DNA from: Thioalkalivibrio nitratireducens DSM 14787
GTDB lineage: Bacteria > Pseudomonadota > Gammaproteobacteria > Ectothiorhodospirales > Ectothiorhodospiraceae
Reading direction: 5' to 3'
Assembly: GCF_000321415.2 (NCBI RefSeq)
Contig: NC_019902.2
Location: forward strand, 1,984,001 to 2,048,000
DNA: 64,000 bases
Shown here: positions 20,207 to 28,548 of the stretch, in pieces
Position numbering within the stretch: position 1 is the first letter of the stretch
Layout of the letters: every line of letters starts with the position of its first letter
Notes under the pieces: generated by a model
The model's database searches: none
What the model was told of the DNA's origin: nothing
Seen by the model: only the letters and a program-made list of their open reading frames with translations
Made by a program: the position numbers and the translations under genes

Positions 20207-22687
20207 TTGAATACGGAGCTGCCCGTCGCCACGGTCCTGCCGGCCCTGGCCGCGGCCCTGAACGACCCGGGCGTCGCATTGCTGCAGGCCCCACCCGGTG
20301 CCGGCAAGACCACCGTGGTGCCGCTGGCCCTGCTGGACGCACCGTGGCGCCGGGACCGGATCCTGCTGCTGGAGCCCCGGCGGCTGGCGGCGCGCGCCGC
20401 GGCCCGCCGTATGGCGACGATGCTCGGCGAACGCGTCGGATCCACGGTCGGCATCAGCACTCGGGTCGAGCGCAAGGTCGGACCGGGCACCCGGATCGAG
20501 GTTGTCACCGAGGGCATCCTGACCCGGCGCCTGCAGCGCGACCCGGCGCTGGAAGACACCGGCCTGGTGATCTTCGACGAGTTTCACGAACGCAGCCTGC
20601 AGGCGGACCTCGGCCTGGCACTGTGCCTGCAGGCCCGCGAACTGCTGCGCCCCGACCTGAGGCTGCTGGTGATGTCGGCGACATTGGAAACCGGGGGCAT
20701 CACGCGCCTGCTGCCCGCCGCCCCGGTCATCCGCACCGAGGGCCGCAGCCATCCCGTGCATATCGACCACCGCCCTCCGGCGCCGGCCCCCGCACGTGCG
20801 GCCGATGCAACCGCAGTCGCCGTGAAACGGGCACTGGCGACCCTCCCCGGCAGCATCCTGGTCTTCCTGCCGGGGCGGCGCGAGATCGATCGCGCAACCC
20901 ACGGGCTCGAGGCCTTGGCAGGATCCGGAATCCGGGTCACGCCGCTGCACGGGCAGATGCCTCCCGAGGCCCAGGACGAGGCGATCCGTCCGGCACCGGA
21001 GGGAACGCGCAAGGTCGTGCTGGCCACCGACATCGCCGAAACCAGCCTGACCATCGAGGGCATCGCGGTGGTGATCGATTCCGGGCTGGCGCGCAGGCCG
21101 CGCTTCGACCCGCGCCGCGGACTGAGCCGGCTCGAGACCGTGCGAATCAGCCGGGCGAGCGCCGCCCAGCGCTGCGGCCGTGCCGGCAGACTGGGTCCGG
21201 GAGTCTGCATCCGCCTGTGGTCGAAATCCGACGAGCAGCGGCTGCCTGCTCATGCGTCACCGGAGATCCTCGAGGCCGACCTCGCGCCGCTGGCGCTGAC
21301 TCTCGCCTGCTGGGGCGCCGACGCGGACGAGCTCGCCTGGCTGGATCCCCCGCCGGCACCCGCACTGGCCCAGGCGCGCGACCTGCTGCAACAGCTTGGC
21401 GCACTCGATGACACCGGCACGGTTACGGTACACGGGCGGGCGATGGACGCGCTCGGCACGCATCCGCGAGTTGCGCACATGCTGCTGACCGCAAACGAAC
21501 GTGGCCTGGGATACGAAGCGGCGCTGCTGGCTGCGCTGCTGGAGGAGCGCGACCCGTTGGACCGGGCGTTGGCCGGCAGCGACATTCGTGCCCGACTGCG
21601 TGCCCTGACGGCAACCGACGCGTCGATGTCATCGGCAGCGCGCCGTCGGCTCCGTACCCAGGCGGCCCGGTGGGCGAAGCAACTGCAATGCCGGGAGCCC
21701 GCGCAGCTCGATCCCGAGGTCGCCGGCGCACTGCTCGCCCTCGCCTACCCGGATCGGGTCGCGCTGCGCCGCCCGGGGCCGGAGGGCCGCTTCCTGCTGG
21801 CGAGCGGGCGCGGCGCGTTTTTTCCGCGCGAGGATGACCTCGCGCAGGCCCCCTGCATCGTCGCGGCGGTTCTGGATGCCGGCCAGCGCGAGGCGCTGAT
21901 CCATCTCGCGGCACCGCTGGACCGCTCCGCCCTCGCGTTCCTGCTCCCCGGACTGGTGCGCAGCGAAGAACACGTGGAGTGGGACGCCGACGCCGGAGCG
22001 GTGAACGCCCGCGTCGAACAGCGGCTGGGCGCGCTGGTGCTCGAGAGCCGGCCGCTGGACGGCGTCGCTCCTGAGGTCGCAGCCCGGATGCTGCTCGACG
22101 CGGTCGCGGCCCGGGGCCCGGAATCGCTGCCCTGGACCCCGGAGAGCCGCAGGCTGCGCGCGCGCATGGCTTTTGCCCGCGCACAGGACGGCGACGCCTG
22201 GCCGGACGTCAGCGACGAGGGGCTGCGCCGTATCCTGCACACCTGGCTCGCGCCCTGGGTCACCGGGATGGGCCGGATGAGCCACCTGCGCACGCTGGAC
22301 CTCGGCGCCGCGCTGCGCGCGCTGCTCGACTGGCCGCAGCAGCAGCGACTGGACCGCATCGCGCCCACCCACCTGACGGTACCCAGCGGCTCACGCGTAG
22401 CTATCGACTACGGCGACCCTGGCAACCCGGTCCTCGCGGTCCGGATCCAGGAGGTTTTCGGCTGGTCCGATACGCCCCGGATCGGCAATGACAGCGTACC
22501 ACTGACTCTGCATCTGCTCTCGCCGGCGCGGCGGCCGGTGCAGGTGACACGCGACCTGGCCGGATTCTGGGCGCGCACCTACGCTGAAGTGAAGAAAGAC
22601 CTGAAGGGGCGCTACCCGAAGCACGCCTGGCCCGATGACCCGCTGAACGCCCGGGCGCTGCGTGGCACGAAAAGAGCACGGCAGTGA
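20207..22687 (+). CDS. hrpB: ATP-dependent RNA helicase HrpB
   Basis: HrpB is a DEAH-family helicase of unclear cellular role. The 826-residue protein has Walker A PPGAGKTTVVPLALL at about 29-43, DEFHE (the DEAH box variant), SATLE, VLATDIAETSLTIEG, and QRCGRAGRLGPG, followed by the HrpB-specific C-terminal domain. The start is TTG at 20207; MNTELPVATVLPAL aligns with family N-termini, no ATG is available in frame, and the codon overlaps a TGA that closes a tiny upstream frame. It runs convergent to the DUF4124 gene. Confidence 0.94.
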   Translation: MNTELPVATVLPALAAALNDPGVALLQAPPGAGKTTVVPLALLDAPWRRDRILLLEPRRLAARAAARRMATMLGERVGSTVGISTRVERKVGPGTRIEVVTEGILTRRLQRDPALEDTGLVIFDEFHERSLQADLGLALCLQARELLRPDLRLLVMSATLETGGITRLLPAAPVIRTEGRSHPVHIDHRPPAPAPARAADATAVAVKRALATLPGSILVFLPGRREIDRATHGLEALAGSGIRVTPLHGQMPPEAQDEAIRPAPEGTRKVVLATDIAETSLTIEGIAVVIDSGLARRPRFDPRRGLSRLETVRISRASAAQRCGRAGRLGPGVCIRLWSKSDEQRLPAHASPEILEADLAPLALTLACWGADADELAWLDPPPAPALAQARDLLQQLGALDDTGTVTVHGRAMDALGTHPRVAHMLLTANERGLGYEAALLAALLEERDPLDRALAGSDIRARLRALTATDASMSSAARRRLRTQAARWAKQLQCREPAQLDPEVAGALLALAYPDRVALRRPGPEGRFLLASGRGAFFPREDDLAQAPCIVAAVLDAGQREALIHLAAPLDRSALAFLLPGLVRSEEHVEWDADAGAVNARVEQRLGALVLESRPLDGVAPEVAARMLLDAVAARGPESLPWTPESRRLRARMAFARAQDGDAWPDVSDEGLRRILHTWLAPWVTGMGRMSHLRTLDLGAALRALLDWPQQQRLDRIAPTHLTVPSGSRVAIDYGDPGNPVLAVRIQEVFGWSDTPRIGNDSVPLTLHLLSPARRPVQVTRDLAGFWARTYAEVKKDLKGRYPKHAWPDDPLNARALRGTKRARQ

Positions 22688-22706
22688 CCGGGGGAACCGA
22701 AGTGCA

Positions 22707-23327
22707 TCAACGCCGGCGTTCAGCAGGCCAGGGCGGCGCCTGGAACTCGGGCGCCCGACGCGGCTGGACGAACTCGGGCGCCCGACGCGGCTGGACGAAC
22801 TCGGGCGCCCGACGCGGCTGGACGAACTCGGGAGCTCGACGGGGCTGCGTGAACTCCGGTGCCCGAACACGCGCGGACGGGTCTTCGGGCGGCGGGTGCC
22901 GCAGGTGGGGCGGTCGGTGTCCGGGAGGAAACCAGCCGCCCGGACGGTAGTGCCGGTACAACGGCCAGGGATAGTACCGGATCTCGACCGATCGCTCCGG
23001 CGGAGGCTTGGCGGCCGGCGGGTCCGGCCAGGGTGGCTCACGCGCTGCGGCGCGTTCCTCGCGCTGGCGCCGCTCTTCGGCCAACGCGTCCGCGAGCCGC
23101 CGCCATTCCCGGGCGCGCTCCCGGGCGGCCTCAATCTCATCCTCGGATGGATCCGGCACGGGGCCGAGCTCCCGGTACTCCCGCCCCGGCGGTGGCCGGT
23201 CCGAGTAGATCATCCGGCCGTGTTCATCGACCCACTGGAAGATGCCCTGCGCCGCCGCCGGCGGCACCGGGCCGAAAGCCGCCACCAGGCACAAAAAAAG
23301 CAAGGGCGTGAGTGCTCGGACCCGCAT
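22707..23327 (-). CDS. Exported DUF4124-domain protein with Pro/Arg-rich tandem repeats
   Basis: The 206-residue product has a signal peptide ([19 protein letters not shown], cleavage near AAA-QG), a DUF4124 domain right after it ([21 protein letters not shown]), a charged helical segment (about 65-100, rich in E and R) and a C-terminal tail of repeats [12 protein letters not shown]4124 proteins are envelope proteins of unknown function. The start at 23327 is chosen because it begins the signal peptide; the frame is open 16 codons further. It lies 58 bases after a tRNA gene on the same strand. Confidence 0.82.
   Translation of the reverse strand: MRVRALTPLLFLCLVAAFGPVPPAAAQGIFQWVDEHGRMIYSDRPPPGREYRELGPVPDPSEDEIEAARERAREWRRLADALAEERRQREERAAAREPPWPDPPAAKPPPERSVEIRYYPWPLYRHYRPGGWFPPGHRPPHLRHPPPEDPSARVRAPEFTQPRRAPEFVQPRRAPEFVQPRRAPEFVQPRRAPEFQAPPWPAERRR
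22743..22877. repeat. 27-bp tandem repeat, five units, inside DUF4124 gene
   Basis: Three identical units (22743-22769, 22770-22796, 22797-22823) are followed by two diverged ones (22824-22850, 22851-22877). Each encodes nine residues, read on the minus strand as RAPEFVQPR. Perfect identity of three units points to recent expansion, and copy number could vary between strains. Confidence 0.9.
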
Positions 23328-23385
23328 GGCCTCTCTCCACACGCCGGGGAGGGCCGCGCCCCAGCGGGCGGGCATGCCCCGAATC

Positions 23386-23462
23386 TGGCGTCCCCGGCAG
23401 GGTTCGAACCTGCGACCTGCCCCTTAGGAGGGGGCCACTCTATCCAGCTGAGCTACGGGGAC
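23386..23462 (-). tRNA. tRNA-Arg (anticodon CCT)
   Basis: The full cloverleaf is visible on the minus strand: acceptor GTCCCCG pairs with CGGGGAC, the D-arm has GCTCAGCTGGATAGAG, the anticodon stem GCCCC/GGGGC encloses CTCCTAA with anticodon CCT, and the T-arm is GCAGG-TTCGAAC-CCTGC. G73 and CCA are encoded. It reads AGG codons, which are rare in genomes of this composition. Confidence 0.97.
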
Positions 23463-23472
23463 CTGAAGGCCG

Positions 23473-23478
23473 ATTATA
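23473..23478 (-). promoter_or_regulatory. -10 element of the tRNA-Arg promoter
   Basis: A perfect TATAAT lies on the minus strand with its downstream edge 11 bases before the first tRNA base, so transcription would begin a few bases upstream of the mature 5' end. No convincing -35 hexamer is seen at 16-18 bases. Confidence 0.65.
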
Positions 23479-23666
23479 ACGCCTTGGGCGCGGATCGCGG
23501 GCCTCGATGTTGCCACGGTGCGCGCGGGGTAATGCAGCGCGCGGGTCCTGCTGGGCGAAAATGGCGCAAATGGCCCACCGCCCTCCCCGACCGCGGAGAT
23601 CCGGAGCATACCGATGAACATCGACCTCGCCCTGCGCAGCAGGTGCCAACGCATCGGGGCAACCCG

Positions 23667-23996
23667 ATGACCGCGACACCCCCCCGGCCTCGCAATGCCG
23701 TCACACTGCTGACCCCGCTGATCGGCATACGCGGCCGCTTTCAGGGCCGCACCCTGGAACTGGTCGAGGTGCTCGCGGACGGACCGCAAGTGGCCCTGCT
23801 GGACCTCAGCTCAACTCCCGGAATCCAGGCGAACCAGTATGGCGATCCGCTCTCCCGCCAGCCGCGGACGCTGACCATCCCGGTGGTAAGCCCGATCGAT
23901 GACGACATCCATCCCGCGCTGCGGGAACTGCTGCCCGAAGCGATCCTCCTGCAGCTGCGCAGCCTGAACGATGCTCGCGGCCTGGCAGGAGACTGA
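23667..23996 (+). CDS. Small protein of unknown function
   Basis: This 109-residue protein is not recognised. It has a basic, Pro-rich start (MTATPPRPRNAVTLL), a beta-rich centre (IGIRGRFQGRTLELVEVLADGPQVALLDL) and an acidic helical end. There is no signal peptide or membrane segment. The ATG at 23667 overlaps the TGA of an 18-codon open frame at 23614-23670, which itself has a GGAG at good distance; that could be a leader peptide coupled to this gene, or chance. Confidence 0.55.
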   Translation: MTATPPRPRNAVTLLTPLIGIRGRFQGRTLELVEVLADGPQVALLDLSSTPGIQANQYGDPLSRQPRTLTIPVVSPIDDDIHPALRELLPEAILLQLRSLNDARGLAGD

Positions 23997-24339
23997 GATT
24001 CGAGCTACCCCTGCAACTTCGGCCACAGGTCGTAGACTGCCGTATCGGCGGGATCCACGAGGATCCCGACAGCCTCACGGGCTGGAGTCTTGAATTCGAT
24101 GCGATGCCTCCGGCCAAAGACAGCGGTCCAGGACTCGACGCATGGTACCGGAATGCCGGTTTAAACCAGCCAGCCCTCAACAGCGGAGACCGTGCTCCCC
24201 ACCTTTCGCACAAAAAACCATTCCACGAGCGCGGGTAGACGCCTATACTTTTGGGAAGCACATTCAGGCGCTAGACGCGGCAGCCCGCGACATGGTCACG
24301 ATGGTCGTGTGTTGAAACTGGCGCATTCGGTATCATGCG
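23997..24339 (+). other. Spacer with a possible gene remnant
   Basis: No complete gene is supported. An open frame without a clear start runs to a TAG at 24236-24238 and reads like protein (FELPLQLRPQVVDCRIGG, then LTGWSLEFDAMPP). Its GGCTGGAGTCTTGA is shared with the RHS gene at about 24640, where GFGWSLEF is encoded. It may be a broken piece of an RHS-like gene, but the match is short. Confidence 0.3.
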
Positions 24340-26413
24340 GTGAGCGAACACGAACCCGGTGGCCCGGTCCCTCGGCACGCACGCACACCGAGATCGCGAC
24401 GCCTGTCCCTGCGCGACACGCCGGCAACTTGCCATTCCCACCACTGGTTGCCATGGTCGTTACTGGCCACCATCCTGATCGCCGCACTCTGCTCGCCAGC
24501 ACTTGCGGGGTTCACCACGGTATCCCCGCAGGGTGAACTGCAACGCGTGGAGACGGACGCCTGGCTAACGACACCAACGGGTTTGGTGCCAATCACGCGT
24601 CGTTACCACAGCAGCCTTCTGGAAGACACGCTGGGCTTTGGCTGGAGTCTTGAGTTCGCCTGGCAGGTGCATCGGATCGACCCGGAACGCCGTCTCGTCA
24701 CTAGCCCCGCAGGCGCATGGACCTTCCGCGGTGACCGGGAGGGGGGCTACCTCGGGCCGGAGGGCGCCGTTCTGATCGTCGACGAGGGCGCATACAGGCT
24801 GGCCCTCCCCGGCGGTTCGTGGATCGCATTCGACGCCGAAGGCCATGAGCGTCTGCGGGAAGACGCCAACGGGAATCGGATCCGCATCGCCCGGGATCAG
24901 CAGGGACGGGTCACCGAGATGGTCGGCGGCCCCGAGACCACTTTCAGATTCTCCTACCATGCCGACGGAAAACTGCGCAGCTTGGAGGATGACCAAGGAC
25001 GCCGGGTCAAGTACAGGTACGATGACCGTAGCCTGCTGAGCGAGGTGGTCGACGTCGACGGGCGCACCCTGGCCTACGGATACGACTCCATCGGGCGCCT
25101 GGAGGCCGTCGAGTATCCCGATGAACGCCGGGAAGAATACCGGTATGACGACCTTGGGCGCCTGAGTGAACGGGTGCATACGGACGGCCGGACCGAGTGG
25201 TTCGCCTACGATGGCAGGACGCTGCGAGGCTCGGATTCTCGGGGCGATGAGTGGGTACAAGCCCATGACGATGAAGGGCGGCCACTGTGGCGCACCGACG
25301 CGTCCGATACGCGTGAAAGCTGGGCTTGGAACGATGCAGGGCAATTGCTCGAGCGAACATACCCCGACGGATCCTCGGTCCGCCTGAGCTATGATCGCGA
25401 CGGGCGGCTGCTGAGCCAGGAGGCTTCGACCGGCACCTACCAATGGTTCGACTACGACGCTCCGGGCGGGCGCCTGCGCGCCCTGGATGCCAATGGCGCG
25501 CTCACACGCTTCGAATACGCGCGTAGCCAAGAACTGCACTTCGCCTACGACCCGGCCGGTCGCCTCGTGGAGAAGCAGACGCCGGATGAGATCTGGCGAC
25601 ATCGGTACGGGCCGAACGGAGAGCTGCTGGAAAGCAACATCGCCTGCGATCACCCGCCCATTTGCTATGAGGAACACCTCGGGTACGCCCCGATACCCGG
25701 ACCCGGCGGACAACGGTATTGCGGACTTGCTCCCGATCAGACCCGGGAATGCGGACATAAGGGCCTACCGCCGTGCCCCGGTCCGGACCCGTGTCGGGGC
25801 TTTAGCCTATTCAACGAAGGCGCCCCAATCTGCATTGCCTGCGGGCGGGTTGGCAACCCCTGCTGCGAACGCTATGCAGAATGCCACGACAAGACAGTTT
25901 GCGTGGACGGACGATGCATGACGCAAGGGGAGATGATCCAGACCATTGCCGAGCGTTACGAGGTGATCGGTACTGAGGGTGCAATCGTGCGGGATGTTGT
26001 CACCGGCCTGGAATGGCAGCGCTGTAGTCTGGGACATACCTGGGACGGGCAAACCTGCGTGGGCGAGGCTACGGGCTACACGCAGAGGGAAGCACAACAG
26101 GCGGCAAGCGAAATCGCAGGCTGGCGGCTGCCCACCATCGAGGAGCTGCGAACGCTGGTGTTCTGCTCCAGCGGTGAACCGGCGCGGTTTTTCGACCACG
26201 ACACCCGTGACCGCTGCCGGGGCCAATTCCAGCGGCCAACGATCGTTACCGAGGCATTTCCCAATACTCCAGAAAGCTTTTTCTGGTCGGCCTCGCCTTT
26301 TCCCGCTCCCCCCTCGAGACCGCGCATGGGGTGTCAGCTTCTACGCTGGCATAGACGGGTGGGGCTCTAAGAGCGGTTACAGCTTCGAGGTTCGGTTGGT
26401 GCACGACAGATAG
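24340..26413 (+). CDS. Exported RHS/YD-repeat protein with Cys-rich segment and DUF1566 domain; one-base frameshift near the end
   Basis: A GTG start at 24340 gives a long basic leader and a hydrophobic signal (SLLATILIAALCSPALA), so the protein is exported. Next come an RHS-type N-terminal part with GFGWSLEF (about 98-105), about ten YD repeats (YRYDD, AYGYDSIGRLEAVEY, RYDDLGRLSERV) to about residue 430, a Cys-rich part (about 440-530, with NPCC and VCVDGRC), and a DUF1566/Lcl-like domain (DVVTGLEWQRCS, WRLPTIEELRTLV). As read, the frame ends at 26370 in a nonsense tail. Removing one C from CCCCCC at 26308-26313 restores RAWGVSFYAGIDGWGSKSG and a stop at 26413, the normal DUF1566 end. No PAAR, T6SS or toxin domain is seen. 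Confidence 0.85.
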
Positions 26414-26510
26414 TAATCTTTGGTTCTTCGTCGTTGCATGTGATCCACGAATGCGTCAGCGATGATTGACCAGCAGATGGCGCCGGATCCTTTGAGAAGG
26501 AGTTACGATC

Positions 26511-26885
26511 ATGGATAAACGTTCATACCGAACTGCAACCCATCGACGTGCTCGCCTTCTGCGCGCTTATTGGGCACTCGCCACCATAGTACTACTGGTG
26601 ATGACATCGCCCGGCATGGCCCAGCAATCCTATAGCTTCCAGCCCTCACCCGCGCTGGCAGCGCTCTTCCAGCAGATCGAGAACACCATGCTCGTCGACC
26701 GTGGGCTCACCTTCCAACGGTTCCAGAACGCCCTCGATTCTGGGCTACCGGACCGATCGGGATCCTGCGTACTGGACAGATCCAGCGCCTCAGCAACGGC
26801 CGCCCGCGACACGTGCCGGTGGCACTCCGGGGTGGTAATCGGAACCGCGATCCCGGTGGCGACCGGTCTGAATGGCCGACACTGA
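26511..26885 (+). CDS. Small secreted protein, unknown; probable frameshift
   Basis: The unbroken frame gives 124 residues: a basic start, a signal peptide (LATIVLLVMTSPGMA, cleaved before QQ) and QSYSFQPSPALAALFQQIEN. AAGGAG precedes the ATG. After about residue 75 the translation turns into low-quality Ser/Ala/Arg sequence. Removing one C from CCC at 26731-26733 gives instead FQNASILGYRTDRDPAYW, then TDPAPQQRPPATRAGG and a TAA at 26836-26838. That looks like genuine protein and leaves 90 bases before the next gene. Function is unknown; it shares the strand and export of its neighbours. Confidence 0.55.
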   Translation: MDKRSYRTATHRRARLLRAYWALATIVLLVMTSPGMAQQSYSFQPSPALAALFQQIENTMLVDRGLTFQRFQNALDSGLPDRSGSCVLDRSSASATAARDTCRWHSGVVIGTAIPVATGLNGRH

Positions 26886-26928
26886 TTGGGGCCCACCGCA
26901 TAGGTGAATGGCGATGCGAGGAAATCCC

Positions 26929-28548
26929 ATGAACACCGAGCACGAACGCGAACCTTGCTCCAAGCCTTGGCCAGCCCTGCTCGCGGGCTGTCTGATCGCC
27001 GCAGCTTTTCTTGCCCTGTCGCCGCTGGACGCGGCGACCACGGCTGGCGGGCCTGCGGAACCCGCAACCATCTCTCCTGAGGCGCTGACCAACCCCGCAG
27101 GTATCGCATTGGCACGAGCCGGCGAGGCTCCACGGTTGCGAACGCCGATGACCGAGCCCCCCGAACTCGCCCGGCAACGCCTGCTCGAGATGCTGGGCCC
27201 GAATACACCAGCTCGGGGTGTCCGGTTTCACGTGCTGACCGTCGGGCAGAGCCCACGCGACCTGGTTCGAGCAGCACTAGGTACGCCCGGTACGTCTTCC
27301 CAGACCGAGGCTGCCTGGGACCAAGGCGCAGTACTTGATCTCCTGTTCCTGAGCCGCCTGCTGGCCGGGTTCGACGAAGACGGGATCCTGCAACAACTGA
27401 TGCTGGAACCTCGGGTTCCGTTGGCCGTCAACGAATTGGAGGCGGCACTGGCACTCGGGCCCGCAAGCGGTTCGCGCCCCCACCCGACCCGCCAAGGCGA
27501 ACTACGCTCCCACCGGGCTTCCGGTGCGGTGCTCGGAGTCGACGGCGAACAGGTCTACGCGATCTGGCTGTTCCCGGATACGCGGGACGCGGCCCGAGCG
27601 CCACCCGCCACTCGGCAGGTGGCGGAGTTCCCGTCCGCGAAGGCACGCCTTATTCGCGCGGCACGCGATGGCGACCTGGATCGCCTGAGGGATCTGGTGC
27701 ACCTGGCGAACCACGTGACGACCGTGGATGCATACGGGCGCACACCGCTGCACCATGCTGCGGCTCACGGCCACGTCGCAGCAGTCGAATTCCTCCTCGA
27801 ACAGCCGTCGTTACCACCTTGGACTGAAGCAAGAGAGGCGCCGCCCACGGTGCTCGGCGAAGGCCTGAGCGCGCCACGACCTGCCCTGCGTTTCGACGAT
27901 TTCGTAGACCTTATGCGCCAGCTCGAGGCACGGGACGGGCAAGGCCTGACACCCCTGCATCTGGCAGCGACAGGCGGGCACGAGGCTGTGGCCAAAGTCC
28001 TGTTGGACGCCGGCGCGGACATCAACGCCTCGACCGAGGATGGTGTTACCCCCCTGCACCTCGCAGCTCGCCATGGAGCCCCGGCGCTCGCCGCGACACT
28101 GATCGCTCGAGGTGCGGACACCAGCGCACCGGATGCAGCGGGTCGGCCGCCGGTCGACTGGGCACGCGACGATGCCATGGCCCGCAGCATCCGGATGGCG
28201 ACCGACACCTATCGGCGACAATCCGGTTACCAGACGGCATTCGAGACACTCGAGCGCTTTCTGCAGGGTGCACAACAGGGGAACATCGACGCCGTGCGCA
28301 GGACGGTGGCCGAGTTCCCCGACGGGATTCTTCCTTTGCTCGAACCAGACTCTGGCGCTTTCGATTACCAGATTCGGCGTTTCCACGCGGTCGGCGGTCG
28401 GGCCCGAGCGCAGGGTTTCCTCGAACTTCACGACGCGCCGCCGAATTGGGATCGTTTCCAGTTCGAGCTCTTGCTCGAGGATTGGACCGGAGACGACGAC
28501 TGGCGGGTGACGGATTCGCGGGTCGAGCCCACGGGTGAGCAGCCATGA
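26929..28548 (+). CDS. Exported ankyrin-repeat protein
   Basis: The 539-residue product begins with a signal peptide (LLAGCLIAAAFLALSPLDA). A region of unknown fold follows (about 40-240). Ankyrin repeats occupy about 245-430: LIRAARDGDLDRLRDLV, GRTPLHHAAAHGHVAAVEFLL, GLTPLHLAATGGHEAV, GVTPLHLAARHGAPAL. A tail of about 110 residues follows (FLQGAQQGNIDAVRRTVAEFP is one more repeat-like helix pair). I chose the ATG at 26929 because GAGG lies eight bases upstream; another ATG exists at 26908. It overlaps the next gene by ATGA. Ankyrins bind proteins; the target is unknown. Confidence 0.8.
   Translation: MNTEHEREPCSKPWPALLAGCLIAAAFLALSPLDAATTAGGPAEPATISPEALTNPAGIALARAGEAPRLRTPMTEPPELARQRLLEMLGPNTPARGVRFHVLTVGQSPRDLVRAALGTPGTSSQTEAAWDQGAVLDLLFLSRLLAGFDEDGILQQLMLEPRVPLAVNELEAALALGPASGSRPHPTRQGELRSHRASGAVLGVDGEQVYAIWLFPDTRDAARAPPATRQVAEFPSAKARLIRAARDGDLDRLRDLVHLANHVTTVDAYGRTPLHHAAAHGHVAAVEFLLEQPSLPPWTEAREAPPTVLGEGLSAPRPALRFDDFVDLMRQLEARDGQGLTPLHLAATGGHEAVAKVLLDAGADINASTEDGVTPLHLAARHGAPALAATLIARGADTSAPDAAGRPPVDWARDDAMARSIRMATDTYRRQSGYQTAFETLERFLQGAQQGNIDAVRRTVAEFPDGILPLLEPDSGAFDYQIRRFHAVGGRARAQGFLELHDAPPNWDRFQFELLLEDWTGDDDWRVTDSRVEPTGEQP

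Noticed and set aside
22743-22877. CRISPR array
   Set aside because: Repeats are directly adjacent with no spacers, in frame and inside a coding region.
24340-26413. Polymorphic RHS toxin with immunity gene
   Set aside because: There is a signal peptide, no PAAR or RHS-core cleavage motif, and the C-terminus is a DUF1566 domain rather than a toxin. The ankyrin proteins are exported too, so cytoplasmic immunity is unlikely.
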